Assembly (NCBI GenBank): GCA_003518045.1
Contig: DOZK01000012.1
Span: forward strand, 1 to 20,815
From: Candidatus Nomurabacteria bacterium
Lineage (GTDB): Bacteria; Patescibacteriota; Minisyncoccia; Phycocordibacterales; UBA5272
DNA: 20,815 nucleotides
Direction of reading: 5' to 3'
In this document: positions 13,733 through 20,815 of the stretch, in pieces
Numbering within the stretch: position 1 is the first letter of the stretch
Layout of the letters: each line of letters opens with the position of its first letter
Program-made: the position numbers and the translations under genes
Notes under the pieces: generated by a model
The model's database searches: none
Told to the model about the DNA's origin: nothing
What the model saw: the letters and a program-made list of their open reading frames with translations, nothing else

Positions 13733-15898
13733 TTAAGCACTTACCTCCGCCATTTTTCCTGCCTCGACACAGACAGTAGCGACCTCTGGTAGATAAACTT
13801 TTCTTACATCATATTCTGCTTGCTTGCCTTCATTCCACTGACTCACTGGACGCAAATATCCAACAATACGTGAATACACTTCACATGAAGTCTCACATGT
13901 AGGACATTTGAAATGTTCCCCTGGTACATAACCATGAGTAGCACATACAGAGAATGTTGGAGTAATAGTAAAATAAGGCAACTTATAATTCTCACAAATC
14001 TTCTTTACCAAATTTGGTACAGAACGATAATCAGTAACACGTTCTCCTAAGAAAAGATGTATAACTGTTCCGCCTGTATATTTAGTTTGAAGTCCGTCTT
14101 GAATATCCAATGACTCAACAATGTCCTGTGAATAGTTAACTGGTAGTTGTGAAGAATTTGTATAAAATGGTTTACTTCCCTTTTTATATTCTGCCTCGTT
14201 AGCCACGATAATTTCTGGATACATTTTTTTATCACGAAGTGCCATACGGAATGATGTGCCTTCAGCTGGTGTAGCTTCCAAATTATAAAGATTACCAGTT
14301 TCTTGCTGATATCCAATTAATCGATGACGCATATGGTCTAGAACTTCACCTGCAAAAGCACGGCCTACTTTAGAACCAAGATTCTCACCAAAAAGATTTA
14401 ATGTAACTTCATTCATGCCAATAAGTCCAATAGTAGAGAAGTGATTTTTCCAATATTCACCAAATCCTTTTTTAATATTTCTCAAATAGAACTTTGTATA
14501 TGGATACAAATTTGCATCAGTTAATTTTTCAATCAATTTTCTTTTAATTTCTAAACTTTCTCTTGCTATATCCATTTGTGCGTCTAGTTTCTCAAAGAAA
14601 TGTGCCTTTGCTTTTTCAATTGAATCTTTGTTCTTTAATTTAGCAACATAAGCAATACGGGGAAGATTAATTGTAACAACACCAACTGAACCAGTTAGAG
14701 CATTCGCACCAAATAGTCCACCACCACGTCTATCTAGTTCTTCTAAATCAAGACGAAGGCGACAACACATAGAACGAGTATCCTCTGGCTTCATGTCTGA
14801 ATTAACGAAATTACTGAAATATGGAATACCATATTTTGCAGTAATTTCCCAAAGACCTTTTAGGTTTTCATTTTCCCAATTAAAATCTTTTGTAATATTA
14901 ACTGTTGGAATTGGGAAAGAAAATACTCTACCTGCTTTATCCCCTTCTGCCATAACTGCAAAGAAGGCTTCATTTAACATATCCATTTCTACTTGGAAGT
15001 CGCTATATGTTTCTGTCATTTCTTTTCCACCAATAACAACTTTTGTATCTTTAAAGTTAACGGATGGATTAAGGTCAAGAGTAATATTAGAAAATGGTGT
15101 CTGGAAACCAACACGTGTTGGTACATTCATATTAAAGACGAATTCTTGTATAGCTTGTTTAACTTCTGCTTTAGTTAATTTATCATAACGAATAAACGGT
15201 GCGAGCAATGTATCGAAATTTGAAAATGCAATTGCTCCAGCTGCTTCACCTTGAAGTGTGTACATGAAGTTAACAACTTGTCCGAGAGCTGAGCGCAAAT
15301 GTTTTGGTGCGCCTGATTCAACTTTGTCTGGTACTCCTCTAAATCCTTCTTTCAATAAATCCATCAAGTCCCAACCTACACAATAAATAGCGAGTGTTCC
15401 TAAATCATGAATATGAAGATCGCCATTTTCATATGCTGTACGAATTTCTTTTGGATAAATTTTATTTAACCAATATGTTTTACTAACTTCAGAAAAAATA
15501 TAATTATTTAATCCTTGAAGTGAATAACCCATATTACTATTTTCTTTTACTTGCCAATCTAACTTTCCTAAATAATTATCAACCAAACCAAGAGATGACA
15601 TCGTCGCGAAGGAGCGCATTTCAGCATGTTGCTCTCGATAAAGAATATATGCTTTCGCTGTTACCTTAAAACGAGATGTCATTAGGACATGTTCTACCTC
15701 ATCTTGTACTTGCTCAATTAAAATAACACCATCCTCTGCTTTTGTTTCCAAAAAAGAAATTACTTTTTCAGTAAGTATCACAGCCTCGTTCTCATCATAT
15801 TCTTTTGTGGCGAGGCCTGCCTTTGTAAGGGCTTTAGTAATTTTTATTTTTTCAAAAGGCTTTCTCTCACCAGTTCTTTTAACAATTGTTTTAAGCAT
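13733..15898 (-). CDS. nrdD: Class III (anaerobic) ribonucleoside-triphosphate reductase
   Basis: Reduces NTPs to dNTPs with a glycyl radical in the absence of oxygen (family knowledge). An ATP-cone allosteric domain occupies about 1-95. The barrel carries the SMCCRLRLD block with C378/C379, where the catalytic thiyl cysteine is expected, and GGGLFGANALTGSVG at 392-406. The C-terminus has cysteines 652, 665, 668 and 672, suitable for the zinc site, and G680 in RIVGYLRP as the radical glycine. The 721 residues are full length. It is first gene of the nrdDG-iscSU-reductase run. TATTCT ends 9 nt before the ATG and no Shine-Dalgarno sequence is seen. A large switch-like palindrome lies just upstream. 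Confidence 0.96.
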   Translation of the reverse strand: MLKTIVKRTGERKPFEKIKITKALTKAGLATKEYDENEAVILTEKVISFLETKAEDGVILIEQVQDEVEHVLMTSRFKVTAKAYILYREQHAEMRSFATMSSLGLVDNYLGKLDWQVKENSNMGYSLQGLNNYIFSEVSKTYWLNKIYPKEIRTAYENGDLHIHDLGTLAIYCVGWDLMDLLKEGFRGVPDKVESGAPKHLRSALGQVVNFMYTLQGEAAGAIAFSNFDTLLAPFIRYDKLTKAEVKQAIQEFVFNMNVPTRVGFQTPFSNITLDLNPSVNFKDTKVVIGGKEMTETYSDFQVEMDMLNEAFFAVMAEGDKAGRVFSFPIPTVNITKDFNWENENLKGLWEITAKYGIPYFSNFVNSDMKPEDTRSMCCRLRLDLEELDRRGGGLFGANALTGSVGVVTINLPRIAYVAKLKNKDSIEKAKAHFFEKLDAQMDIARESLEIKRKLIEKLTDANLYPYTKFYLRNIKKGFGEYWKNHFSTIGLIGMNEVTLNLFGENLGSKVGRAFAGEVLDHMRHRLIGYQQETGNLYNLEATPAEGTSFRMALRDKKMYPEIIVANEAEYKKGSKPFYTNSSQLPVNYSQDIVESLDIQDGLQTKYTGGTVIHLFLGERVTDYRSVPNLVKKICENYKLPYFTITPTFSVCATHGYVPGEHFKCPTCETSCEVYSRIVGYLRPVSQWNEGKQAEYDVRKVYLPEVATVCVEAGKMAEVSA

Positions 15899-15907
15899 AG
15901 TAGTACA

Positions 15908-15913
15908 AGAATA
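15908..15913 (-). promoter_or_regulatory. Possible -10 of nrdD
   Basis: TATTCT on the minus strand, 9 nt before the ATG. If used, the mRNA is nearly leaderless and the palindrome at 15926-15990 would be promoter DNA, not leader RNA. Confidence 0.35.
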
Positions 15914-15925
15914 ACGATATTAATA

Positions 15926-15990
15926 ATGTCCCCCAGATATCTTATTATTGCCCCGGTTTGCCTTATCTGCAACAGCAAAACTGGGGACAT
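15926..15990 (-). promoter_or_regulatory. Competing-hairpin element upstream of nrdD
   Basis: In nrdD sense, ATGTCCCCAGTTTTGC (15975-15990) can pair either with GCAAACCGGGG (15951-15961) or with CTGGGGGACAT (15926-15936). The two pairings exclude each other, which is the layout of an RNA switch or attenuator. It may equally be an operator palindrome. No known riboswitch core or NrdR box is recognised. Confidence 0.45.
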
Positions 15991-16033
15991 AAAATGCCTT
16001 GAGAAATATGCTCCGTTTAAGAAAAAACTTTAC

Positions 16034-16080
16034 AAAAACAGGGCTTCGGGTTGCCGTACTTTTAAATGGCAAGAAGCCTC
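16034..16080 (-). terminator. Terminator after the tag operon
   Basis: Stem of GGCTTC/GAAGCC and TTGCC/GGCAA with a GGG bulge (16042-16080), followed on the minus strand by TTTTT. It lies about 80 bases past the tag stop. The stretch between holds only short TTAGC- and TAATTAC-type quasi-repeats. Confidence 0.6.
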
Positions 16081-16157
16081 GAGCAGTTAGCAATTAGGTA
16101 AAATCTGTTAGCTAAAGGTCAACTAATTTTATAAATATTAACCCTAATTACTAATTA

Positions 16158-16691
16158 CTATTTTCTAATTACTTTGCATTTTGTATCATGCGTACCGGGT
16201 AACATATCAATACTTAATAAAAATTCTCCAACTATTTCTCCACCAACAAATTTAAAATGTTTTTTAAAAAGTTTTAACCATAAATTTTTATCATTTTTAT
16301 TTTCTTTCACATAAAAATCTAAAAATTTTCTAAAACTTCCAAATTCTTTTTGGATTTTTATTATTTCTTGTGCATTATATATTACAGCGTTTATTTTTAA
16401 CTTGTTACGAATAATTTTTGCATCATTCATTAATCTTAAAAAATCTTTTTCTCCATATTTCGCAATTTTTTTAATATCAAAATTATTATAAGCATTTCTA
16501 AAACCTTTTTCTTTCATTAAAATAGTTCGCCAAGAAAGTCCGGCTTGATTTATTTCCATAATCAAACGTCCAAATAATTCATTATCATCTTCTATTCGAA
16601 CACCATAATGATTATCGTGATAGATTTTATCAACATCATTTACATCTTTTAAATTTGAAACATAATTACAATATGGGTGAGTTAATTTCAT
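16158..16691 (-). CDS. tag: DNA-3-methyladenine glycosylase I
   Basis: Base-excision repair enzyme removing 3-methyladenine from alkylated DNA (family knowledge). The whole Tag pattern is present: YHDNHYGV at 24-31, E46 and QAGLSWRTIL at 49-58 with W54 for base recognition, and FKFVG at 146-150. The zinc-snap ligands C8, H25, H168 and C172 (GTHDTKC) are all kept. The 177 residues match the family. It follows the hydrolase gene by 14 bases in a three-gene operon. No Shine-Dalgarno sequence is evident. Confidence 0.93.
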   Translation of the reverse strand: MKLTHPYCNYVSNLKDVNDVDKIYHDNHYGVRIEDDNELFGRLIMEINQAGLSWRTILMKEKGFRNAYNNFDIKKIAKYGEKDFLRLMNDAKIIRNKLKINAVIYNAQEIIKIQKEFGSFRKFLDFYVKENKNDKNLWLKLFKKHFKFVGGEIVGEFLLSIDMLPGTHDTKCKVIRK

Positions 16692-16705
16692 ATTAATTTA
16701 TAAAT

Positions 16706-17344
16706 TTAAAACTCAACGAATGTGCCTTCAATAATATCTACAAACTTTATTCCCTCTTTCTCGAGTAAATTTTTAGGAATAATTCTAGTAAAAGCACGTC
16801 TATCTTCTTTTAACATTCCATCATGGACTGGAAAAACAATTTTTGGTTTAATAACTTTTGCATATTCAATAGCTTCTTCTATTTTCATCCATGGCGCAAT
16901 TACGGGGAGCGCGAGTATTTCAATATCTTTTTTAGGATTATAAAAAGAATCCCCTGGATAGAAAAATTTATTTGCAATATAAAATCCAGTATTTTGTACT
17001 ATAGCTATATCATTATGAATACAAGCATGTTTTGTGCCAAAACTTGCTATATTCACTCCTTTAATTATTACTTCTTCACCATCTCTAATAAGAACGCAAG
17101 AAATATTTTCTGCATCTAATAATTTCTTTACTTCCTCATGTGTGTAAATCACCGTCTTTTCATTTGATTTCAAAATTGTTTTTAAACTTTCTATGTGAAT
17201 ATGGTCAGCATGCTCATGGCTAAGTAAAATGACATCAAGATTTTCTACATTCGGTGTCTCATTCCAACTTCCTGGGTCAGTTAATATACGAACGTCTTTT
17301 TCTTCTATTAATAAACAGCAATGTCCAAATTTTGTAATTTTCAT
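16706..17344 (-). CDS. Metallo-beta-lactamase-fold hydrolase (UlaG/UPF0173-like)
   Basis: A 212-residue protein with the dimetal motif HEHADH at 43-48, an early FGHCC-LL strand, further His residues in FGTKHACIH, an Asp in YPGDSFYN and a His in FPVHDG. This is the compact layout of the UlaG-like metal-dependent hydrolases often annotated as L-ascorbate-6-phosphate lactonase-like or UPF0173. The substrate cannot be told from the sequence. Its ATG overlaps the TGA of the methyltransferase gene in an ATGA arrangement, so it is translationally coupled, and tag follows. Confidence 0.88.
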   Translation of the reverse strand: MKITKFGHCCLLIEEKDVRILTDPGSWNETPNVENLDVILLSHEHADHIHIESLKTILKSNEKTVIYTHEEVKKLLDAENISCVLIRDGEEVIIKGVNIASFGTKHACIHNDIAIVQNTGFYIANKFFYPGDSFYNPKKDIEILALPVIAPWMKIEEAIEYAKVIKPKIVFPVHDGMLKEDRRAFTRIIPKNLLEKEGIKFVDIIEGTFVEF

Positions 17345-17811
17345 ATTCCTAGTATACGATAAACCGCGATCCCAAACGCAATAGTCACATTTAGTGATTC
17401 TTTCGTGCCAAGCATTGGGATTTCGGCAATCACATCACAAAGTGCTAAATTTTCTTTTGTCATGCCGTCCACTTCTGGGCCGATAATAAAAGCTATGCTA
17501 TTTCTTTCACCTGGTTCTACGGATTTATAATCCACTGACCTCTCATCTTGCTCAATAGCAATAATATAATAATTTTCATCCTTTAATTCTTCTATCGTAC
17601 TTCTTATATCTTCTTTATATTCCCACACAACTACATCTTCTGCGCCAAGAGCCACTTTTGCAAAATCGCTTCTTTTGTCACCGTACTTATCAAGCGGAGT
17701 TGGTGTAGTACCACAAAGAATAATCTTCTCTATTCCTACAGCATTTGCGGTACGAAAAATAGACCCAACATTATAGACCGAACGGAGATTATCTATTACT
17801 GCAATTTTCAT
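17341..17811 (-). CDS. SpoU/TrmH-family RNA 2'-O-methyltransferase
   Basis: SAM-dependent RNA ribose methyltransferase with the knotted SPOUT fold (family knowledge). The three motifs are visible: NVGSIFRTA at about 14-22 with the catalytic-type Arg, FIIGPEVDGM near 108-117, and IPMLGTKESLNVTIAFGI near 131-148. At 156 residues it is a minimal catalytic domain without an RNA-binding extension, so whether it targets tRNA or rRNA is open. TAGTAT with an upstream TG ends 6 nt before the ATG, predicting a leaderless mRNA. It is first in the operon with the hydrolase and tag. Confidence 0.9.
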   Translation of the reverse strand: MKIAVIDNLRSVYNVGSIFRTANAVGIEKIILCGTTPTPLDKYGDKRSDFAKVALGAEDVVVWEYKEDIRSTIEELKDENYYIIAIEQDERSVDYKSVEPGERNSIAFIIGPEVDGMTKENLALCDVIAEIPMLGTKESLNVTIAFGIAVYRILGI

Positions 17812-17817
17812 TTTTTA

Positions 17818-17826
17818 ATACTAACA
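17818..17826 (-). promoter_or_regulatory. Extended -10 promoter of the SpoU operon
   Basis: TGTTAGTAT on the minus strand, 6 nt before the ATG at 17811, so the start of transcription should coincide with the start codon. Confidence 0.6.
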
Positions 17827-17865
17827 CAATTTAACTTAGAAGTGCTTATATACGCAACAAATTAA

Positions 17866-19170
17866 CTATAATTTTTTTAATATTTTTTTATAGTAATTTA
17901 AATCAAGATTACCAGGAGAACCTAATGATTTTTTTGATATAATATTTTTCTCCAAGCTAAAATCTTTTACCTCGTCAAGTGCCTGCCCTACTTTTACATA
18001 AGCATCTCTAAATGAAATACCGTCTTTTTCTACCATCTCATTTACCATATCAGCCGCAAAAATATCTTTCTTAATAGCTATCTTAACTGCGTCTTTATCA
18101 ATTTCAATTCCTTTAATAAACTCATGAACCACTTCGAGTGAACTTTGAACAATATTCAAACTCTCAATCAATGGCTTCTTTATTAATTGTAAATCTCTAT
18201 TGTATCCAGAAATAACTCCTTTTGGAATATTTTTAACAGCTAATTGATTTGAAAATATAATTGAAGCATTACCTCTTATTAGTTCCATTGAATCAAGATT
18301 CTTTTTTTGAGGCATTATACTTGAGCCTGTTGTTAAACTTTCAGAAACTTTTACAAAACCTGTTTCTCTGGCTGTAAAAAATAACATATCAGTTGCAAAA
18401 CGAGATAACGTTAACATTATTTGTGAAAGTGATTCTAAAGTCAAAGACTCAAACTTACCGCGAGAGGCTTGAGCAAATAAACTATTAATTATATTTTTAT
18501 CAAAATTTAATTTTTTCCTCGTATATTCTCTATCTAATGGAAAAGATACACCAAAACCAGCGGCAGTCCCTAAAGGATTTTGATTATTGATTTCGATTGC
18601 CTTATTTAGAATTTCCTGATCATTAATTAATCCTTCGACAAATGACAAACTCCAATGTCCAAAGCTAGAAAGCATGGCTTGTTGAGTGTGAGTATAGCCT
18701 GGAAGTGGACTATTTTTATTTTTCTCAGCAAATGAAATTATTGCTTCTGTTAAATCTTTATTTAGGGTTGCAATAATTCGTAATTTATTTACAGTATATA
18801 ATCTAACAGCAGTCAAAACTTGATCGTTTCTACTTCTACCTGTATGAATTTTCTTCCCAACATTTCCAAGTTTTTTTATTAATAAATTTTCTATAACCGT
18901 ATGACAATCTTCGTCCTCTACTCTTATTTTAATTTTTCCATCATTAAAACTTTTTAAAATATTATTTAGCTCCAATACTAAACTTTTAACTTCTTCTTTA
19001 TTTAAGATACCAATAGTACCAAGCATCTCAGCGTGTGCAATTGAGGCGAGTATATCGAAAGTGAAAATTTCCATATCCATCAAAAAATCATCCCCAGTAT
19101 TATATTTCTCGATGATTGTATTGCTTTTCGATTTTGATTTTTGCCAAATTTTAGTCATATGTTTATACAT
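17866..19170 (-). CDS. argH: Argininosuccinate lyase
   Basis: Splits argininosuccinate into arginine and fumarate (family knowledge). Key sites are HTGRSRNDQV at 109-118, the catalytic H161 in GYTHTQQ and the superfamily signature GSSIMPQKKN at 282-291 with S284; the usual KNPD reads KNLD. The 434 residues are slightly short of the typical 455-460. The first ATG is chosen because GAAAGG lies at normal distance and an extended -10 precedes it. The family's usual start, MTK-W, corresponds to Met5, so MYKH is an extra. No argG or other arginine gene is in the window. Confidence 0.92.
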   Translation of the reverse strand: MYKHMTKIWQKSKSKSNTIIEKYNTGDDFLMDMEIFTFDILASIAHAEMLGTIGILNKEEVKSLVLELNNILKSFNDGKIKIRVEDEDCHTVIENLLIKKLGNVGKKIHTGRSRNDQVLTAVRLYTVNKLRIIATLNKDLTEAIISFAEKNKNSPLPGYTHTQQAMLSSFGHWSLSFVEGLINDQEILNKAIEINNQNPLGTAAGFGVSFPLDREYTRKKLNFDKNIINSLFAQASRGKFESLTLESLSQIMLTLSRFATDMLFFTARETGFVKVSESLTTGSSIMPQKKNLDSMELIRGNASIIFSNQLAVKNIPKGVISGYNRDLQLIKKPLIESLNIVQSSLEVVHEFIKGIEIDKDAVKIAIKKDIFAADMVNEMVEKDGISFRDAYVKVGQALDEVKDFSLEKNIISKKSLGSPGNLDLNYYKKILKKL

Positions 19171-19191
19171 TATGAACTACCTTTCAATTAA

Positions 19192-19200
19192 AATCTAGCA
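19192..19200 (-). promoter_or_regulatory. Extended -10 promoter and ribosome-binding site of argH
   Basis: TGCTAGATT on the minus strand, predicting a 5' leader of about 15 nt that contains GAAAGG. It lies just past the permease stop, so argH can be expressed separately from the ABC genes. Confidence 0.55.
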
Positions 19201-19220
19201 CGTATTTAGCAAAAGAAAAT

Positions 19221-20003
19221 CTAAGACCGTAATTTCCAGCCAGTTGTAAATATCCAAACACAAATCAATAAAACTAAAGCTGAAAGTGCAGATAATATTC
19301 CAACTCCAAGTAAAAGAGAAACTTCGTGATAACCAGTTAAGGCATAACGTATTCCATCGACGGCATAAAATATTGGATTAAAATGTAATATAAATTGCCA
19401 TTTCTCTGGGAGCATATGTATGGAATAAAATGCACCACCCAAAAAAGTGAGTGGGGTAAGTATGAAGTTAGTTACAAATCCAAACTTTTCAAAACTATTA
19501 TCTGCCCAAATTCCAGCGACTACTCCTAATAATCCAAAGAAAATACTAACCAGTAAAACATAGCCAATCAAAATAATTGGATGAGCTAAATCATTCACCC
19601 CAAAAGTTAAAGCAACGGCCGAGAGAGCAATCATAATTGCAAAAGCTCTTACAATACCACCAACAATTAAAGATATTACGAGTTCAGTGTAAGATATTGG
19701 TAAAGTGAGCATATCTTCTATTGTCTTTTGAAACTTCATAAAATAAATAGAAAACGAAGTTGCAGAAAAAACAGCCATAATTAAATTCATTGCAAATATT
19801 CCAGGGAAAACAAAACTTATATATTTAATCCCTTCTATCAATTGAATTTTACTTCCAATAACAAAACCAAAAACAAAAATATAAAGTGAGGCCGTAACAA
19901 GTGGCGCAATAATCGCCTGCCCCAATACACGTCTAGTACGGCCAACTTCACGACGTATCAGAGTATAGAATCCAATCCAGTTAAATTTATTTATTTTTTT
20001 CAT
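19221..20003 (-). CDS. ABC-2 type transporter permease
   Basis: Membrane subunit of an ABC exporter. The 260 residues show about six hydrophobic segments and the ABC-2 arrangement. A cytosolic N-terminal region (RREVGRTRRVLGQAI) precedes the first helix. The ML-LPIS block after the second helix and a terminal aromatic helix are typical of the YadH/NodJ/DrrB group. It starts 4 bases after the ATPase stop, so the two form one transporter, probably as dimers of each. The substrate is unknown; drugs, lipids and polysaccharides are all exported by relatives. Confidence 0.9.
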   Translation of the reverse strand: MKKINKFNWIGFYTLIRREVGRTRRVLGQAIIAPLVTASLYIFVFGFVIGSKIQLIEGIKYISFVFPGIFAMNLIMAVFSATSFSIYFMKFQKTIEDMLTLPISYTELVISLIVGGIVRAFAIMIALSAVALTFGVNDLAHPIILIGYVLLVSIFFGLLGVVAGIWADNSFEKFGFVTNFILTPLTFLGGAFYSIHMLPEKWQFILHFNPIFYAVDGIRYALTGYHEVSLLLGVGILSALSALVLLICVWIFTTGWKLRS

Positions 20004-20007
20004 ACTT

Positions 20008-20736
20008 TTATATTTTATGATCTACGGCTTCTAAATAAATTTTTTCTAGACTCATATCTTTTGTTAAATTTTCTACAGTATCGTCCATGATAATATTTCC
20101 ATCTTTTATTATCGCCACACGATCACAAAGTGCTTCAACCTCTTCCAAATAATGTGAGGTTAAAATTATTGTCTTTCCTTCTTCTTTTAATTTACGCAAA
20201 AACTTCCATAAAGAATGCCTTGTCTCTACATCGACTCCGGCTGTTGGCTCATCTAAAATTAATACATCAGGATTATGCATCATAGCTTTTGCAAGAGTGG
20301 CACGACGTTTTAAACCGCCAGAGAGAAATTGAAACTTTTTATCTCGATGAGGAATTAAATTAAAAGCTATTAACATTTCTTCACGTCGTGCTTTCATTTC
20401 TTTTCCGATAATTCCAAAAAATCCAGCTTGATAATCTAATATTTCATCGACAGTTTGAAAAGTATCTATTGTGAACTCTTGCGGGGATACTCCAACGGAG
20501 GCACGAGACTCTCTATAATCTTTTACCACGTCATGTCCCATAACTGTAATACTACCTTCGGTTGGAGTTGATACTCCTGTTACACAACTAATGGTTGTTG
20601 TTTTTCCTGCACCATTTGGACCAAGCAGTCCAAAAAATTGCCCCTTAGGAATAGTTAAATTAATTCCGTGCAAAGTTTCAGTTTTTGCATTTCTATATGT
20701 CTTTTTTAAATCTTTTATAATAATGGCGTCTTCCAT
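20008..20736 (-). CDS. ABC exporter ATP-binding protein
   Basis: Nucleotide-binding subunit driving the permease encoded next. Walker A is GPNGAGKTT at 39-47, the Q-loop glutamine Q86, the signature LSGGLKRR at 138-145, Walker B with catalytic Glu in LDEPTAGVD at 161-169, and the switch H195. The 242 residues match the YadG/CcmA/NodI-like export ATPases, with no C-terminal regulatory domain. It is preceded by an extended -10 overlapping a 22-bp palindrome, so control by a dimeric repressor is likely. No Shine-Dalgarno sequence is seen. Confidence 0.94.
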   Translation of the reverse strand: MEDAIIIKDLKKTYRNAKTETLHGINLTIPKGQFFGLLGPNGAGKTTTISCVTGVSTPTEGSITVMGHDVVKDYRESRASVGVSPQEFTIDTFQTVDEILDYQAGFFGIIGKEMKARREEMLIAFNLIPHRDKKFQFLSGGLKRRATLAKAMMHNPDVLILDEPTAGVDVETRHSLWKFLRKLKEEGKTIILTSHYLEEVEALCDRVAIIKDGNIIMDDTVENLTKDMSLEKIYLEAVDHKI

Positions 20737-20744
20737 ATGGTTTA

Positions 20745-20771
20745 TATACTTAGCATGCTAAGTATAACATA
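20745..20771 (-). promoter_or_regulatory. Promoter with palindromic operator for the ABC genes
   Basis: The minus strand reads TATGTTATACT (20761-20771), an extended -10. A perfect 22-bp palindrome (20745-20766, centre TAGCATGCTA) begins inside the -10 and covers the expected start. A protein bound there would block RNA polymerase. Confidence 0.65.
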
Positions 20772-20815
20772 AAAAGTAAAATCCCCCAAGGCCTTGCGCA
20801 CATTAAAGCCCGAAC

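Noticed and set aside
15926..15990. NrdR box or known purine-type riboswitch
   Set aside because: No ACACWATAT-type NrdR boxes and no conserved purine-riboswitch loops are present.
1..20815. CRISPR arrays and tRNA genes
   Set aside because: No regularly spaced direct repeats with unique spacers, and no TTCGA-type T-loop with matching acceptor arms was found on either strand.

Overview
The window looks like a piece of a Patescibacteria (CPR, probably Parcubacteria-type) chromosome. The reasons are the low GC content, very compact genes, almost all genes on one strand, few Shine-Dalgarno sites, a reduced RNase P RNA, and a gene set typical of small fermentative epibionts. This includes class III ribonucleotide reductase, an isolated IscS/IscU pair, MurJ, LepA and TypA. 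TGA is used as a stop (for example at the ends of the SpoU methyltransferase and iscU), so the code is standard code 11 rather than the Gracilibacteria code. The taxon is inferred from these traits, not from a search.

Layout. 1-3301: lepA and murJ on the minus strand, separated by a nested-hairpin repeat. 3302-3691: rnpB on the plus strand with its own promoter and terminator. 3697-4664: a DUF192 protein and a small membrane protein flanked by 37-bp direct repeats. 4701-5021: two repeat elements of different kinds. 5029-6813: typA. 6876-8045: a plus-strand island of unusual composition, with a putative 190-nt structured RNA, an unrecognised 153-aa gene behind a consensus promoter, and a structured 3' region. 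8058-10055: an M3 metallopeptidase. 10076-10437: two tandem small promoter-terminator units sharing a 14-base motif. 10469-15898: nrdD-nrdG-iscS-iscU-flavin reductase, which reads as one anaerobic redox operon. 16158-17811: SpoU methyltransferase, metallo-beta-lactamase-fold hydrolase and Tag DNA glycosylase in a tight operon. 17866-19170: argH alone. 19221-20736: a two-gene ABC exporter behind a 22-bp palindromic operator.

How the genes fit together. NrdD makes deoxynucleotides without oxygen and needs the radical-SAM activase NrdG. NrdG needs a 4Fe-4S cluster, which IscS and IscU can build, and an electron donor, for which the FNR-like flavoprotein is a candidate. The other genes are housekeeping: translation GTPases, tRNA processing, wall precursor flipping, alkylation repair and rRNA/tRNA methylation.

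The less ordinary content is structural. Two families of palindromic elements differ in arm sequence between copies while keeping their base pairing. Two such elements lie inside the reading frames of the reductase and iscS without breaking them. There are several candidate non-coding RNAs. Extended -10 promoters placed 6-10 nt before the ATG predict leaderless mRNAs.
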